From Maratus speciosus (lineage: Eukaryota; Arthropoda; Arachnida; Araneae; Salticidae), in assembly GCA_963932465.1 (NCBI GenBank), contig OZ010798.1, positions 22,268,918 to 22,332,917 of the forward strand: a stretch of DNA of 64,000 nucleotides. The letters are read 5' to 3'. Under the pieces are notes generated by a model. It was not told the DNA's origin, did no database searches, and was given only the letters and a program-made list of their open reading frames with translations. Below are positions 1-11,301 of this stretch, one piece after another; positions within the stretch are counted from its first letter, which is position 1, and every line of letters starts with the position of its first letter. The position numbers were made by a program, and so were the translations under genes.

Positions 1-1397
1 GCTTAAAAATGCATGTAATGAAAAGTGCTTGCATAAGATTTTCCTGAAGCGAGAACTTGCATAATTTCTTCACCAGAGGGCCCGATTCTGAAAATGTCTT
101 TTGTTCAATCGTTTTTACTTTACATTTGACTGATATATGTATTTTTGTTTCATAAAATATTAAGTAGAATATTTTTCTAACATTTGTGCTTTTTATAATT
201 CGATATCAACGAACTGTCATTTTTATTTATGTTGGTAAACTACAAAGAAGTTTATGGTAAACTTTTGTTTGGCAATTCATATGAGAATGACTCATAAAAT
301 ATCTCGTTCCGGTTTTTCTTCATAAACTTTCCTTTTTTTTTAAAGCACCAATATGGTGTATGTGTGACAACTCATCATTTAATGTTTATTTATTTATTAA
401 AATATGTCAAGAAATTTTTAGAAATAAATTATACAAATTAATATACATTTTATTAGGTAAAGCGACGAAGTATAATTCTTCTTCAAATCTGTAAGTTTTA
501 TTGTAGACTTTATTTGTTGTTTGAAATTATTTTTTGCAACAGGTGAAAACATATTTACTTTATTTTTAATCTGTGTGACAGTTTTGTAGTACCATACTGT
601 ACATTTTAATTTATTAGGTCTGAATTTCGCAGAATTTTGATCGCGAAAAGTTGTAATTTTTGTTTTGGTTACCTAAATTTGATGTATAGCAATGTATTTT
701 ATTTTTTCCGGACAAAGTTTCATTTGTTCACTTTTTAAAGGATATAATGTCTTGAATTAATCTTAAGATTATATGTCTGCTGAGATTTCTTATAGAAAAT
801 TAAATTCATCTCTTGTTTCTGTATTTTTACTAAAATATGACTGAAAATATGTTTACATTGTTATTTTATTTGAGTGCTTTTGTTGTTCTTTCTAAGGAAC
901 CACGGTTCGTAAATATCATGATATTTTCTAAAATATAAAAAAAATGTATGGTATTTTGATATAAATCCGATATTTTTGAATATATGTCCCATATTTTCAT
1001 AATAGAGAAAAAAAGTAACTTATTATGAATGAATGCATTGGCAGAAAAACAAAAAATAAAAAGGATGTACGATAAAAAAAGAGAGAGAAGGAGAAATAAA
1101 TGAATTAAAATGCTTTAAGCCAACAAAAGAAAATTATGAATACAGAAAGTGAGTTGTGGTAAAATTACCACAAGGATGATTGTTTCTCTCTATTACAGTT
1201 TTTCAGATTTATGTTAAAGAACATAATGATGTATGGTTTCTTTTTTTATTAAAATCATCATTTTGTATTTTCTATAAAAATATGTCAAACTTTTAAATTT
1301 CTAAATTAGTTTTTTTAAACATTTAACATAAATGATGCACAGTACAAATTTAAAATGCTTATAATTTGAAAAATTATTAGCATGAATTTATCTTAAC
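1..1397. other. AT-rich non-coding sequence
   Basis: No open frame, RNA gene or recognisable repeat end was found. The stretch is dominated by A/T homopolymers. The last eight bases (1390-1397, ATCTTAAC) are the left target duplication of the next element. Confidence 0.6.
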
Positions 1398-1428
1398 GGT
1401 ACTTTTCGGTTAGTCGGGCGCCTGTGTT

Positions 1429-1518
1429 ATATATATATATACATACATATATATATATATATACATACATATATATATATATATATAGATACATTATATG
1501 TATACATATATATATATA
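1429..1518. repeat. TA/TATACA microsatellite
   Basis: Runs of (TA)n broken by TACATACATA. It belongs to the core of the surrounding miniature element and is matched by 3187-3218 and 4201-4463 beyond the nested insertions. Confidence 0.9.
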
Positions 1519-3186
1519 GGGTAGATGTGCCAGTAATGGACACCCTTAAGGAATTTCTTTAAAAAATATTTTTTTATTAATAGTTAAAATTATTATATTC
1601 CAGTTTTTTCAATATTATATTAATCTATCGACAATATTTAACCATTCTTATAGCCCCATTTCCCAATATGAATAGAAATTTAATTTTAAATAACAGAAAT
1701 ATATCAAAACACCCAAAAGCCCAGTAATGGACACCCTCTGGCCCAGTAGTGGACACCCTCTGTTCCAGTAATGGACACCCCATAAAAAGTAATAAATATA
1801 CCTAATTGTTTTTATGACTATTTAGAACTAGAATTTAATGAATACATACTAATGAAACAAAATAGTTATTTTCAAATAAATTTAACATTTAGGATATCAG
1901 TAATTAATAAAGTGTTTGTGATAATCATTTATTGTTTGTATCAATTATTGAAATTATCAGAAGATCATGTTTTAATTATTTTAGATGGATAGATTAAAAT
2001 ACTAAATATCAGGCAATTACAGCTATCAAATTATTGTAACAGTGGTGGATTTAAAGGGAAATTAAAAAAAAAGTTTTGGAATATCAATGTTTAGTTTTGT
2101 GCCACTATTTTTAGATGTTTAGTTTTGTGTCACTATTTTTAACAATCTTCCAGACTCTACTTGATATATCATTTATAATAATTAATATTACAAATATGAA
2201 AGAAATGATATTGTGAGTTGAATATTTTAAATACTAAATAAAATAATTTCAAAATAAAACTGTAGTACTGATGTTTGAGGCCAATGATCTGCAGATTTAC
2301 TATAGTTTCATGAATATTATCTGTAACTTTCATTAATAGTATTACATTTTTTTTTTTAAATAAGGAAACATTTGAGACAGAAAATAGATTTTTAATAGCT
2401 TCTGTAACTTAATTGTTTTTATTTAAACGGAGAGGTATTAAGCCCTATGAGCCCCTCTTTGACTGTGCTCTTAAACAATATTTTTTGCTTCCTGACTGGT
2501 TTGATTGCCGGATTATAAAATATGCAAGGTATATGTACTACATAAAAAAATAATAATAAATAAAATAAAATATTGAAATTTCATAAAATCTCATAAAATA
2601 ACTTAAAAGCAGCTATTTATAAAAGTTTTGGTGTTATTACATTTTGGTAAGTATAATTTAAAAATTAAATTTGATTATTCAGGTTTGCAGTTAAACCTAA
2701 GTATTTTATGCACAATAAACATTACTAAAATTGTATTTTTAGCAATGTCTACATGGGGTGTCCATTACTGGAAAATGACTAATTAACCATCCCAGTAATG
2801 GACACCCCTCTTAAAATCTTAAAAATAAATGAAATTTTGTAAATGGACATTGGTATATAAAATTCAAAGTTTTCTATTGCTACTCAAACAAAAACATTCA
2901 AATTTTGCAAGAAAATAAATAATATATAAATTGATTAAATGAAGCCAACTCTTAGCCTCTTCATTAAGATTTTCACAGAAAAACAGCGAAACTTTGAAAC
3001 ATTATTTTCTGCTTCCTGATTGGTTTGATTAAAAGTGTCAACAATAACCCAGTTTTATAAAACATACAAGGGGGAATTATAAAAAAAAAAATTAAAGCTA
3101 AATATTTATTAGTTATTTTTTTATGAACCAAAAACATCAAGGGGTGTCCATTACTGGAAGGGTGTCCATTACTGGCACATCTACCC
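1519..3186. mobile_element. Unclassified TA-targeting DNA element with repeated GTAATGGACACCC motifs
   Basis: Perfect inverted ends GGGTAGATGTGCCAGTAATG, flanked on both sides by TA within a TA microsatellite. The 16-bp motif CCAGTAATGGACACCC recurs near both ends: around 1530, 1721, 1743 (one change), 1765, 2757 (reversed), 2791, 3141 and 3161 (both reversed). These are probably transposase-binding sites. About 0.95 kb of AT-rich filler separates the two clusters and no coding frame remains. It resembles the GGGGAGACC element at 47384 in design but not in sequence. Confidence 0.72.
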
Positions 3187-3218
3187 TATATGTATAGATA
3201 CATTATATGTATACATAT

Positions 3219-4200
3219 TAGGGATTGACCGAATACCGAATAGTTGATTCGGTATTCGGTGGTTCGGCATGTAAACCGAATATTCGGCTTCGGCCGAATA
3301 CTTTTAAGTATTCGACCGAATAATTTTTAATACAAAAAAAAAAAAAAATCCTTCCTAAAATAGTTTACATAGGGGTGAAATCAAAACTGTCTACAACAGA
3401 GAAAAATAAAGTAAGGAAGATGCACATCTTTCCCTTATCATTTAATTTTAATTACTTTTACAATAGTTTTTTTTTTATTTAAATTAATTTAATGTATATT
3501 TTCTTTAATATACACATCAAATAAGTATATCAGAGTTCATATCTGTATATCTAAGGTTATTAAAGAAAATACACACATCAAATAAGTATACCCCTATGCC
3601 TATCCTATAGCTTTTATAACCGTTATATCGAAATTGCTCAAATTTGTTATCTTCATCACAGTGTTAAATTATTAATCAAAATATAAATATCTATCAATAA
3701 TTTGACAGAAAATAGTTAAATGTACAAATTGATATGATACCTTTTGTATTTTCAGAACATTCCTATTCAATATGTTTATAATTAGACAATCAGTAAATCA
3801 GCTTAATGACAACATTGTTTCTTTTTATTTGAATGAACTTTTGTTTTTCTGACAATCCTTATTCTTAATAATAGCCTGCATAATTTAATATTTTCATAGG
3901 TTATTTGTGGGTATTGACTGGTGATAAAATAATAAAAAATAAGTGATGGGTTAATGAATTTGTGAGTGGAAAGAAGTCATTAAATTTTTTTGTTAATTAG
4001 ACTTAAGAATAAAAATGTAACTGAATTAAATTATTGAGAATTTAATTTCAATTAAAGTTTATTAAAAAAGCTAATAATGCAAAAATGCGTATTAAAAGAT
4101 TTCAAGTATTCGGTTGCCGAATACCGAATATTCGGTTTACACTTCAACCGAAGCTTCGGTATTCGGTATTCGGCAAAATTGCTGCTTCGGTCAATCCCTA
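3219..4200 (-). mobile_element. Non-autonomous hAT element, family A, copy 1
   Basis: TSD ATACATAT at 3211-3218 and 4201-4208, perfect. Inverted ends start TAGGGATTGACCGAA and are packed with CCGAATA motifs in both orientations. It is 982 bp with no coding frame. Orientation is set by comparison with the truncated copy at 19395-21480, which keeps the transposase C-terminus near the matching end. It inserted into the microsatellite of the 1398-4494 element and is therefore younger than it. Confidence 0.92.
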
Positions 4201-4463
4201 ATACATATATGTATATATATATATATATATATACATTATATGTATACATATATGTATATATATATATATACATTATATGTATACATATAGATACATTATA
4301 TGTATACATATAGATACATTATATGTATACACATATTGCATAGATACATTATATGTATACACATATTGCATAGATACATATATGTATTAAACATATTGTA
4401 TGTATGCATATATATCCACATATATGTATACATGTATATAGACATATGTATGTATATATAACA
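4201..4463. repeat. TATACATA/TATGTA microsatellite
   Basis: Long irregular array of TACATATATG, GATACATTATATGTATACAT and (TA)n units, right-hand part of the core of the 1398-4494 element. Short open frames rich in Tyr and Ile here are simple-repeat artefacts. Confidence 0.9.
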
Positions 4464-4502
4464 CTGGCGCCCAGCTAACCAAAAAGTACCTACCATCTTA
4501 AC

Positions 4503-5433
4503 AATGTATATATTTTTCTTTTTAAAAAAGTATATAAAGTAAATAAGAAATGTTTTTCATCTAAAATAAATATTAGTACTTCTGGTAAAACTTCAGTTTT
4601 ACTAGGATGCACGTGACATCCCTTTAAGATATCTTAACTCTCTAACTACAATTTGAAAAAAATTAAAATGGAAGCAATTTTTTGTTAAATTAAATAGAAA
4701 TATACCTGCAGCTAATTTGAAAAGCCAAAAAAAGAATAAAAGTGCAGTGTATTTGTTTATAGAGAATAACAAAGTATGAATGCATGTGTTTTTTCAATAT
4801 TGTAAACATCAGTTTCGACCTCCATAAACATATAGAAACAACCATGTAAAAAAAAAAAAAAAAAATAAATAAATACAGGAATTAAATACTTCAGACAATG
4901 TACTTTAATTAGCCATAAATAAAAAAGAAAAATTTAAGTTTTTTTTTTAAGGGTGTGGTTCACTTTTGACAGAATTGCCCGTAAATATATTTTCAGATTT
5001 AATATAAATATTTAAATAAAAACATATTGTATGTATGAAAACACATTTGTGACGTTACATTTGGAATATTGTTTTATTTTTAAGTATAAAACAATATTTT
5101 AAATGTCTTTTCCCCTTCTTTTTCACTTAACCCATTTGTGCCTGAATTTTTTTCTCAAATTTATTGGTAAAATTGCTTTAAAATGTTGCAAAATACTAAA
5201 AAAAATTTTTGCTAAAACATTTTTGTACTTATTCGATAAAATGTAAGAGTATTAAATATGGGAATGGCACAGATGTCATATACGCCCCATGTTGGCACGA
5301 TTTTTTTCTGATGTCAATGTTATATACACACTGGGTACTTAACTGCTGCCAAATTGTCGTTATTTTGCTTGATATGGTAATGAGGTTTTCGCCAAATTGG
5401 TGTCTGAAAAAAATCATGCCAATATTTTCCCAT
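4503..5433. other. AT-rich non-coding sequence
   Basis: No gene or element end recognised. The opposing open frames at about 5209-5463 lie in unremarkable sequence, have no recognisable domain and run into the adjacent transposon end. Confidence 0.55.
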
Positions 5434-5438
5434 ATAAC

Positions 5439-6906
5439 CAGCGATGCCATGGATGCGCTATAGCGCGTAAATTACGTGAAAAATTGGAGACAGGACGCTA
5501 AAAAATAACCCTTACGCATCCCGTGGGACGTGTAATTTCGTCAAAAAATCGCAAAAGAAAGCCGATTTTCGTCAAAGGATCGCAAAAAATAGCGCAAATT
5601 TCATCAAAATATCGCAGAAAAAACATGATTTCCGTAAAAGAGCCGCGAAAAAATTGCGAATTTCATCAAAAGATCGCGAAAAAAATTGCAAATTTCGTCA
5701 AAAAAATCGCGAAAAAGCAGATTTTTTTTTCAAAGGATCGCGGGAAAAGCACAAATTTCAATATCACGAAAAAACGCAATTTTCGTAAAAGGGCCTTGAA
5801 AAAATAGCGAATTTCGTCAAAAAGTCGTGAAAAAAAGATTTTGTCAAAGGTACGTGAAAAAAAAGCGCAAATTTCATCAAAATATTTCGGAAAAAACGTG
5901 ATTTTCGTAAAAGGGCCACGAAAAAATAGCATATTTCATCAAAAGATCGCGAAAAAATAGCAAATTTCGTCAAAAGATCGTGAAAAAATAGCAAATTTCG
6001 TCAAACAAAATTGCGGTATAAAGCCGAAATTCGTCAAAGGATCTCGAAAAAAGACCACATTTTGTCAAAGTATCTTGGAAAAACACTATTTTCGTAACAG
6101 GTTTTCGAAAAAATAGTGAAGTTCGTCAAAGGATCGCGGGAAAAACGCGAATTTAGTCAAAACATCCAAAGCATCAAAAAAGATGTGCAAACCAAACCTA
6201 TAGGTAGAACATTCATAAAATGGGATTGAATTTCTTTTTTTTTATGAAATTCTTAAAAATACAGCATGATTTCAGTGTACTTTGATAATGTTTTCAGGAG
6301 GTGGCCAGTGACACCTCCCCCCCCCCCCCCCTTCTTACTGCATTGAAAATTCTCCCACCTTTTGAAGATTTATGATTTGATGCTTATTTATGATTTAGAT
6401 GTGAATTTCCCTTCCAAGGAAAATGTCAGATTCCAACACAGATCTATGCTGACAAATACTTCAATGGGAAGTGCAATGAAAGCACCTATTATTCAACAAA
6501 AAGTACCCTTTTACCTAACATAAGTATTCTTTTTTTCAGCAAAAATGTCTTTTTCGATAAACCCATCTTGCCTCTTTTTAAAAGACATGCAAACATTAGT
6601 GATACTTGTTAGTGGAACTTGATATCTTCTACTCTCAAATAAGCATTAATTTACAATTAAAATTGTATCTTGCATTTTTACTTGTAAAAAAGTAAAGAAA
6701 ATTTCTCTTAATATTTTTTAAAAATATCTTATTTGAGTGCAAATAATGTGCATTTATTTTATCTTTTCAAATAAACAAGTTTCATTTATTCCTTTAAAAT
6801 ATGAATTTTTATTGATGGGGACCCGCTTTTGTAAAAAAAAGACCCAGATTTTTGGAAATCCTGGGTCCCGGGGACCCAAGATTTTTCAAGTACAGCGACA
6901 TCACTG
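5439..6906. mobile_element. hAT-like element with 5-bp TSD carrying a ~30-bp tandem array
   Basis: Ends CAGCGATGCC (left) and CAGTGATGTC (right, read inward), flanked by ATAAC at 5434-5438 and 6907-6911. CAG/CTG ends and a 5-bp duplication fit the hAT5-type group. The left half holds the tandem array at 5522-6170; the right end contains GGGTCCCGGGGACCC (6864-6878) within a longer GGGTCC/GGACCC palindrome. No transposase remains. Confidence 0.72.
5522..6170. repeat. Tandem array of ~30-33-bp units, GTCAAAGGATCGCGAAAAAA type
   Basis: About 20 diverged units with consensus roughly AATTTCGTCAAAGGATCGCG followed by an A-run and GCG. The period is close to a multiple of three in places, so all frames stay open for stretches and give repetitive Lys/Phe-rich pseudo-peptides. 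The same unit forms arrays at 16076-16270, 25985-26480 and, reversed, 47985-48780. Confidence 0.9.
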
Positions 6907-6911
6907 ATAAC

Positions 6912-7200
6912 AGTATGTGACATCTGTACCATGGGAATATGCATAATATTTTTAATAGTATAATATTCATAATTATATGTTTTGTCTAAATTTATATAAA
7001 ATAAGCTTTGAAATTGTTTATTGTATAACTGTAATTAGTATTTTTATGAACTACTAAAAAATATTTCATACAGAAACTAATGACATTATAAATATTATTA
7101 TTAATAAAAAAGGTATTCATGTTTGATGCTTAAAGTTTATTTCATAATCATCTTGAAAAGGACTTTACATGAATAACTGTCTCACTAAATGAGTAATAAA
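6912..7200. other. AT-rich non-coding sequence
   Basis: Nothing recognised apart from A/T-rich filler between two mobile elements. Confidence 0.5.
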
Positions 7201-9233
7201 AAAAATCCCTCGGGCCTACAGGCGGAGGTAGATTTCGAAGTTAAATAATAAATTCACCAACAAAAATTAAATCAAGATTAGAGATAAACCCAGTTCCTTC
7301 ACTAAGAATGATCTCTAGGGAGCTAAACTATTTTGAGAAAATTCTAATATACACGAATACACGCACGCATGTATATGGAATAGGTTTAAAAATGGCTAAA
7401 GCAAATTCAGAGAACCTCAAAGTTTTAAAATATGTTAATATTTCCATAGTCGAGTTTTTATCATGTTTTAATACGTTTCTTCAAACTCACATGGCGTTAC
7501 ATATTCGCCTGCTGAGGTCCATTATATTTCTAATATGACTCAATATTTTTTTTTTTTTTTTTAATTCGTCAAACTATTTATTTCATTTTGAGTTTTCATG
7601 CTGAAATCTTGCTTTTGAAAACTTATGACGTAATATTCAATTTGTCAAACTGTTTATTTAATTCAGTTTTTCACGTGAAATTCTTGCAATAGAGAAGCAA
7701 TTGTTGTGGTGAGAATTTTATTGCTTTTTTTTTTAAATTGTTGGCAATCGCTATAACGAAAAATATTTATTTTTTCCTGCCATTGTTGTGTAAGAGCTGG
7801 TTTTATCAGAATCATGTTAAGACTAGGGATTGACCGAAGCAGCAATTTTGCCGAATACCGAAGCTTCGGTCGAAGTGTACGCCGAATATTCGGTATTCGG
7901 CGACCGAATACTTGAAAATTTTTAATACGCATTTTTGCATATACTAGCTTTTTTAATAAACTTTAATTGAAATGAAATTCTCAATAATTTAATTCAGTTA
8001 CATTTTTATTCTTAAATCTAATTAATAAAAAATTTAATGACTTTCTACTCACAAATTTATTAACCCATCACTTTTTATTATTTTATCACTAGTCAATACC
8101 CAAAAATAACCTATGAAAGTATTAAACTATGCAGGCTATTATTAAGGATAAGGACTACCAGAATAACAAAAGTTCATTCAAATAAAAAGAAACAATGTTG
8201 TTAATAAGCTGATTTACTGACTGTCTAATTATAAACATATTGAATAGGAATGTTCTCAAAATACAAAAAGTATCATATCAATTTGTACATTTAACTATTT
8301 TCTATCAAATTATTGATAGATATTTATATTTTGATTAATATTTTAACACTGTGGTGATGAAGATTACAAATTTGAACGATTTTGATATAACGGTTATAAA
8401 AGCTATAGGATAAGCATTGGAGTATACTTATTGGATGTGTGTATTTTCTTTAATAACCTTAGATATACAGATATGAACTCTAATATACTTATTTGATGTG
8501 TATATTAAAGAAAATACATATTAAATAAATTTAAATTTAAAAAAAAACTAATGTAGAAGTAATTAAAATTAAATAAGGGATGCATCTTCCTTACTTTTTT
8601 CTTCTTCTCTAGTTGGCAGTTGTTTTGATTTCACCCCTATGTAGACTATTTTAGGAAGGAAAAAGTTTTTTTGAAATAAAAAATGGCCTTTGACTTGTTT
8701 TTTGAAGTGCAAGCTGAATTCTGAACTCATGCACATAATATTAAACCTCATTGTTTAGCCTATTCTACTGCTAAGTAAAAGACAATTCTTCTAATTCTAA
8801 AAAAATACTTATATGCAATTATTCGGCCGAATACTTAAAAGTATTCGGCCGGAGCCGAATATTCAGTTTACATGCTGAACCACCGAATACCGAATCAACT
8901 ATTCGGTATTCGGTCAATCCCTAGTTAAGACGGTATTCAAAATTTTGAACCCTTCCCATTTCCATTCCCTTGGGCCGATTTTGACCATTTTCAATCCCCG
9001 CCGAGATATTAACCATCTCAAAGTTGTTGGCGAGTTTGAAGACGATCCGTTCATAATTGCAACTTTTATCGTGCGGACAAAATTTAGTACATACATACAT
9101 ATATATATATAAATCCTGGTTCATATCAATCCTGGTTCCTGGGGTCATATAATGAAAAGTTATGAAGGAATTTTATCAAGTCGCACCATGGTAACGACTG
9201 CAATAGGTAGTATTTCTTACGAAATCTACCTAA
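7201..9233. repeat. Dispersed repeat Z, copy 1 (interrupted by a hAT element)
   Basis: After removal of the 1100-bp insertion at 7824-8923 plus one 8-bp duplication, this aligns over its whole length (about 0.92 kb) with the reverse complement of 54509-55460. Landmarks: CGGGCCTACAGGCGGAGGTA at the left, the CAATTGTTGTGGTGAGAATT block at 7690, a TA microsatellite at about 9090, and GAAATCTACCTAA at the right. It begins TCCCT and ends CTAA, which would suit a Helitron, but the flanks do not settle this. Confidence 0.78.
7824..8923 (+). mobile_element. Non-autonomous hAT element, family A, copy 2
   Basis: TSD GTTAAGAC at 7816-7823 and 8924-8931. Ends TAGGGATTGACCGAA / TTCGGTCAATCCCTA. 1100 bp, same family as 3219-4200 in opposite orientation. 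The empty site is present in this window: the paralogous repeat at 54509-55460 has a single uninterrupted GTTAAGAC (on its minus strand, near 54832-54839). Confidence 0.94.
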
Positions 9234-9578
9234 AATATGTATACCCATTTGTGCCTAGCTAGCGCCCTATATTTTGTAAATTACAAAAATGCATAAAAGA
9301 TAAGTTTGAACCTATAATTTCACAATTTAAAAAAATACATATTTCAAAAAAGTCTACAAACTAAGATTGACTTATTTATTTGGATCCTTGATGCAAAAAC
9401 TACAAATAAACTCACTTTTTACATTACGTCATCTTGAAAAATAAAAAATATATAAACACCGAAAAAAGCCTTCATTTAAGCAAATAAATATCCATTTTAT
9501 GCTGTCTCTCTTGGTAACAGATAAAAACATTTATAGATAATTATTTCATACAATTTTCATATTAGAAGAAGAAAATCA
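9234..9578. other. AT-rich non-coding sequence
   Basis: No features recognised; it separates repeat Z from the next miniature element. Confidence 0.5.
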
Positions 9579-10042
9579 GGTACTACTTAGTTATCCTATC
9601 GACCAAAAGTCTATCGCCAAACTATAAGATTAAATGCCAATAATGATTGATCGTAAATATCATATTCACTTGACTTTAAGCAAGTTACATGTGTTTACAT
9701 CATCAAGTGGTTTTTATTTCGACATTTTATTTGTATTTTTATTAATGTTATACTAATTTATTTGTTTTTTCGTTATGTAAAATAAAAATTATATCAATTT
9801 GTATAATTTGGCGAAATTGGTCGACGGGATAACTAAGTACAGTATAGGATCTATTATCCGGCGTCCCGATATCCGGAACGCTCTAAAAACCAGAACGCTA
9901 AACGATTCAAAACTGAAACTTAGTGAAAGCTTTCATTTCATAAAAATTGGCATTTTTTTTTTCATATTTTATTGAAGAGTTAACATGCTTTATAAATTGA
10001 TATTTTGAATATTTTAAACTTTATCTCATACACCTCAAGGTA

Positions 10043-10833
10043 CCGTAATATCCCATTAATCCTCCTCCCCCCCCCCCCAAAAAAAAAACACTGCAAAAAA
10101 TTGGAAAGTAATCGGAGAGGCCGCTTACAAGGAATTAAAGTGACTATCGAAATCTACCGCCTGTTGAAATCCAAAAATGTTTATAAGAATAGTCCAAAGC
10201 CTGCCCTGATATTCAGATTTTTCTTTTTTTTTGTTAACCGAGATAATTAAAAAACAGAACTTAAAAGCACGCTCTCCCTGCGATCCCACTTATGACGCTC
10301 CCGTGAAAGATAAGAATTGAACGTACACAATCATCGGACATACGTTCTGTTTTCGATCATTTTTATGACTTCGCATCGGCGTAACCTTTAGAAATATGGG
10401 AAAACTCACTACATATTCTTAAATTTCGTATTTTTCTGTTTTAAACACTAAAATCCATTATAAAAAATTTTAATTTTAACCTTTCGAAAAAAAATATTTT
10501 CGAAACATCACTTAGAATTTGAACACATTTTCCGCAATTGAAAATCTGTTGGCAAGCTCTGACCTTTGACGTCATCTAAAGGTGCACCCACAATTCGGCC
10601 AATTAGGAGAATGAGAGAAACGTTAATTTTACCGTGATCAGCTGCCTCCATCGTACAGTAGAAAAGCAGAGATTCGGAATCAGATAAGACAGAAAGGTGA
10701 TACGGCGCTTCGCGCAATGTTTTTTTTTTTTTTTTTTGAAAGGGGGGGGGGGGGGGGGTGCTTTCGTGGGATTTTTTTAAAATATCAAATTTGTTTACAA
10801 AATAGGGGAGGGTGGGTTAATGGAATATTACAG
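10043..10833. mobile_element. TA-flanked element with CCGTAATATCCCATTAATCC ends
   Basis: The inverted ends CCGTAATATCCCATTAATCC and CTGTAATATTCCATTAACCC match at 16 of 20 positions and are flanked by TA (10041-10042, 10834-10835). Both subterminal regions contain poly-C/poly-G tracts (10062-10078, 10742-10759). The region 23184-23560 shares its left end and GC-richer blocks. No transposase homology was seen. Confidence 0.6.
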
Positions 10834-11013
10834 TAATTATGCATTTCTTTATCTCCGTGAATTTGTGGAAATCTGCATTTTAAGTGTTGATAATTTTGCC
10901 TCTTGTATTTTTCTGCCCGCTTTCCATGCGATAAATTCGTAAACAAAATAAAAAGTCAACTTTCAATATATCCCCCCCCCCCCCCCCCCCCTACACACAC
11001 ACACACAATTAGT

Positions 11014-11301
11014 GGATGAAGATGCAGTTCAAGTTTGTTTCAATATAGACAATAATGCTTTACTTAGTCATCAGATGACATACAGTAAAATTCGTGAAAT
11101 GATGACTAAGATGCATCTGATGATAGTAGTGATGATGATGACAAGAATGAGAAGGTAGAAAAAATATCTAATGAACAAATGATATTTTAGACTCAACAAT
11201 AAATTCAAGGCATGGAACAAAGAAGTTATTTCCATGAACAACAAATAATGTCCTTACATAAAATTCAAGACCAGCTTGTAAAAGAGAAACGTTACAAGTA
11301 G
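11014..11301 (+). pseudogene. Tigger/pogo transposase C-terminal remnant
   Basis: The 3' part reads SLHKIQDQLVKEKRYK followed by a stop at 11299-11301; upstream EQRSYFHEQQ and, in a shifted frame, EDAVQVCFNIDNN. This HKIQD-L-EEKRY ending with a preceding acidic VNIDN segment is typical of the C-terminus of Tigger-type DDE transposases. Frameshifts and the missing catalytic core make it non-functional. Confidence 0.7.

Larger units (their letters stand above)
1398..4494. mobile_element. Miniature inverted-repeat element, 8-bp TSD, interrupted by two later elements
   Basis: Flanked by ATCTTAAC at 1390-1397 and 4495-4502. The ends are inverted copies: GGTACTTTTCGGTTAGTCGG on the left and, read inward from the right, GGTAGGTACTTTTTGGTTAG followed by CTGGGCGCCAGTGTTATATA; the right end has a 4-bp GGTA duplication. 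The core is TA-rich microsatellite. Without the two insertions (1519-3186 and 3219-4200) it is about 450 bp. The 8-bp duplication suggests hAT or P type; no transposase is present. Confidence 0.75.

Noticed and set aside
4052..4496. Tyr/Ile-rich ORFs on both strands
   Set aside because: Encoded by TA/TATACA microsatellite and by the terminus of a hAT element.
5522..6170. Array of ~30-bp repeats resembling a CRISPR array
   Set aside because: Units are contiguous and diverged with no unique spacers, and the genome is eukaryotic.
7201..9233. Repeat Z as a Helitron (TC start, CTAA end)
   Set aside because: Copy 1 is not followed by T after CTAA and no helicase or consistent A/T insertion context could be shown; left unclassified.
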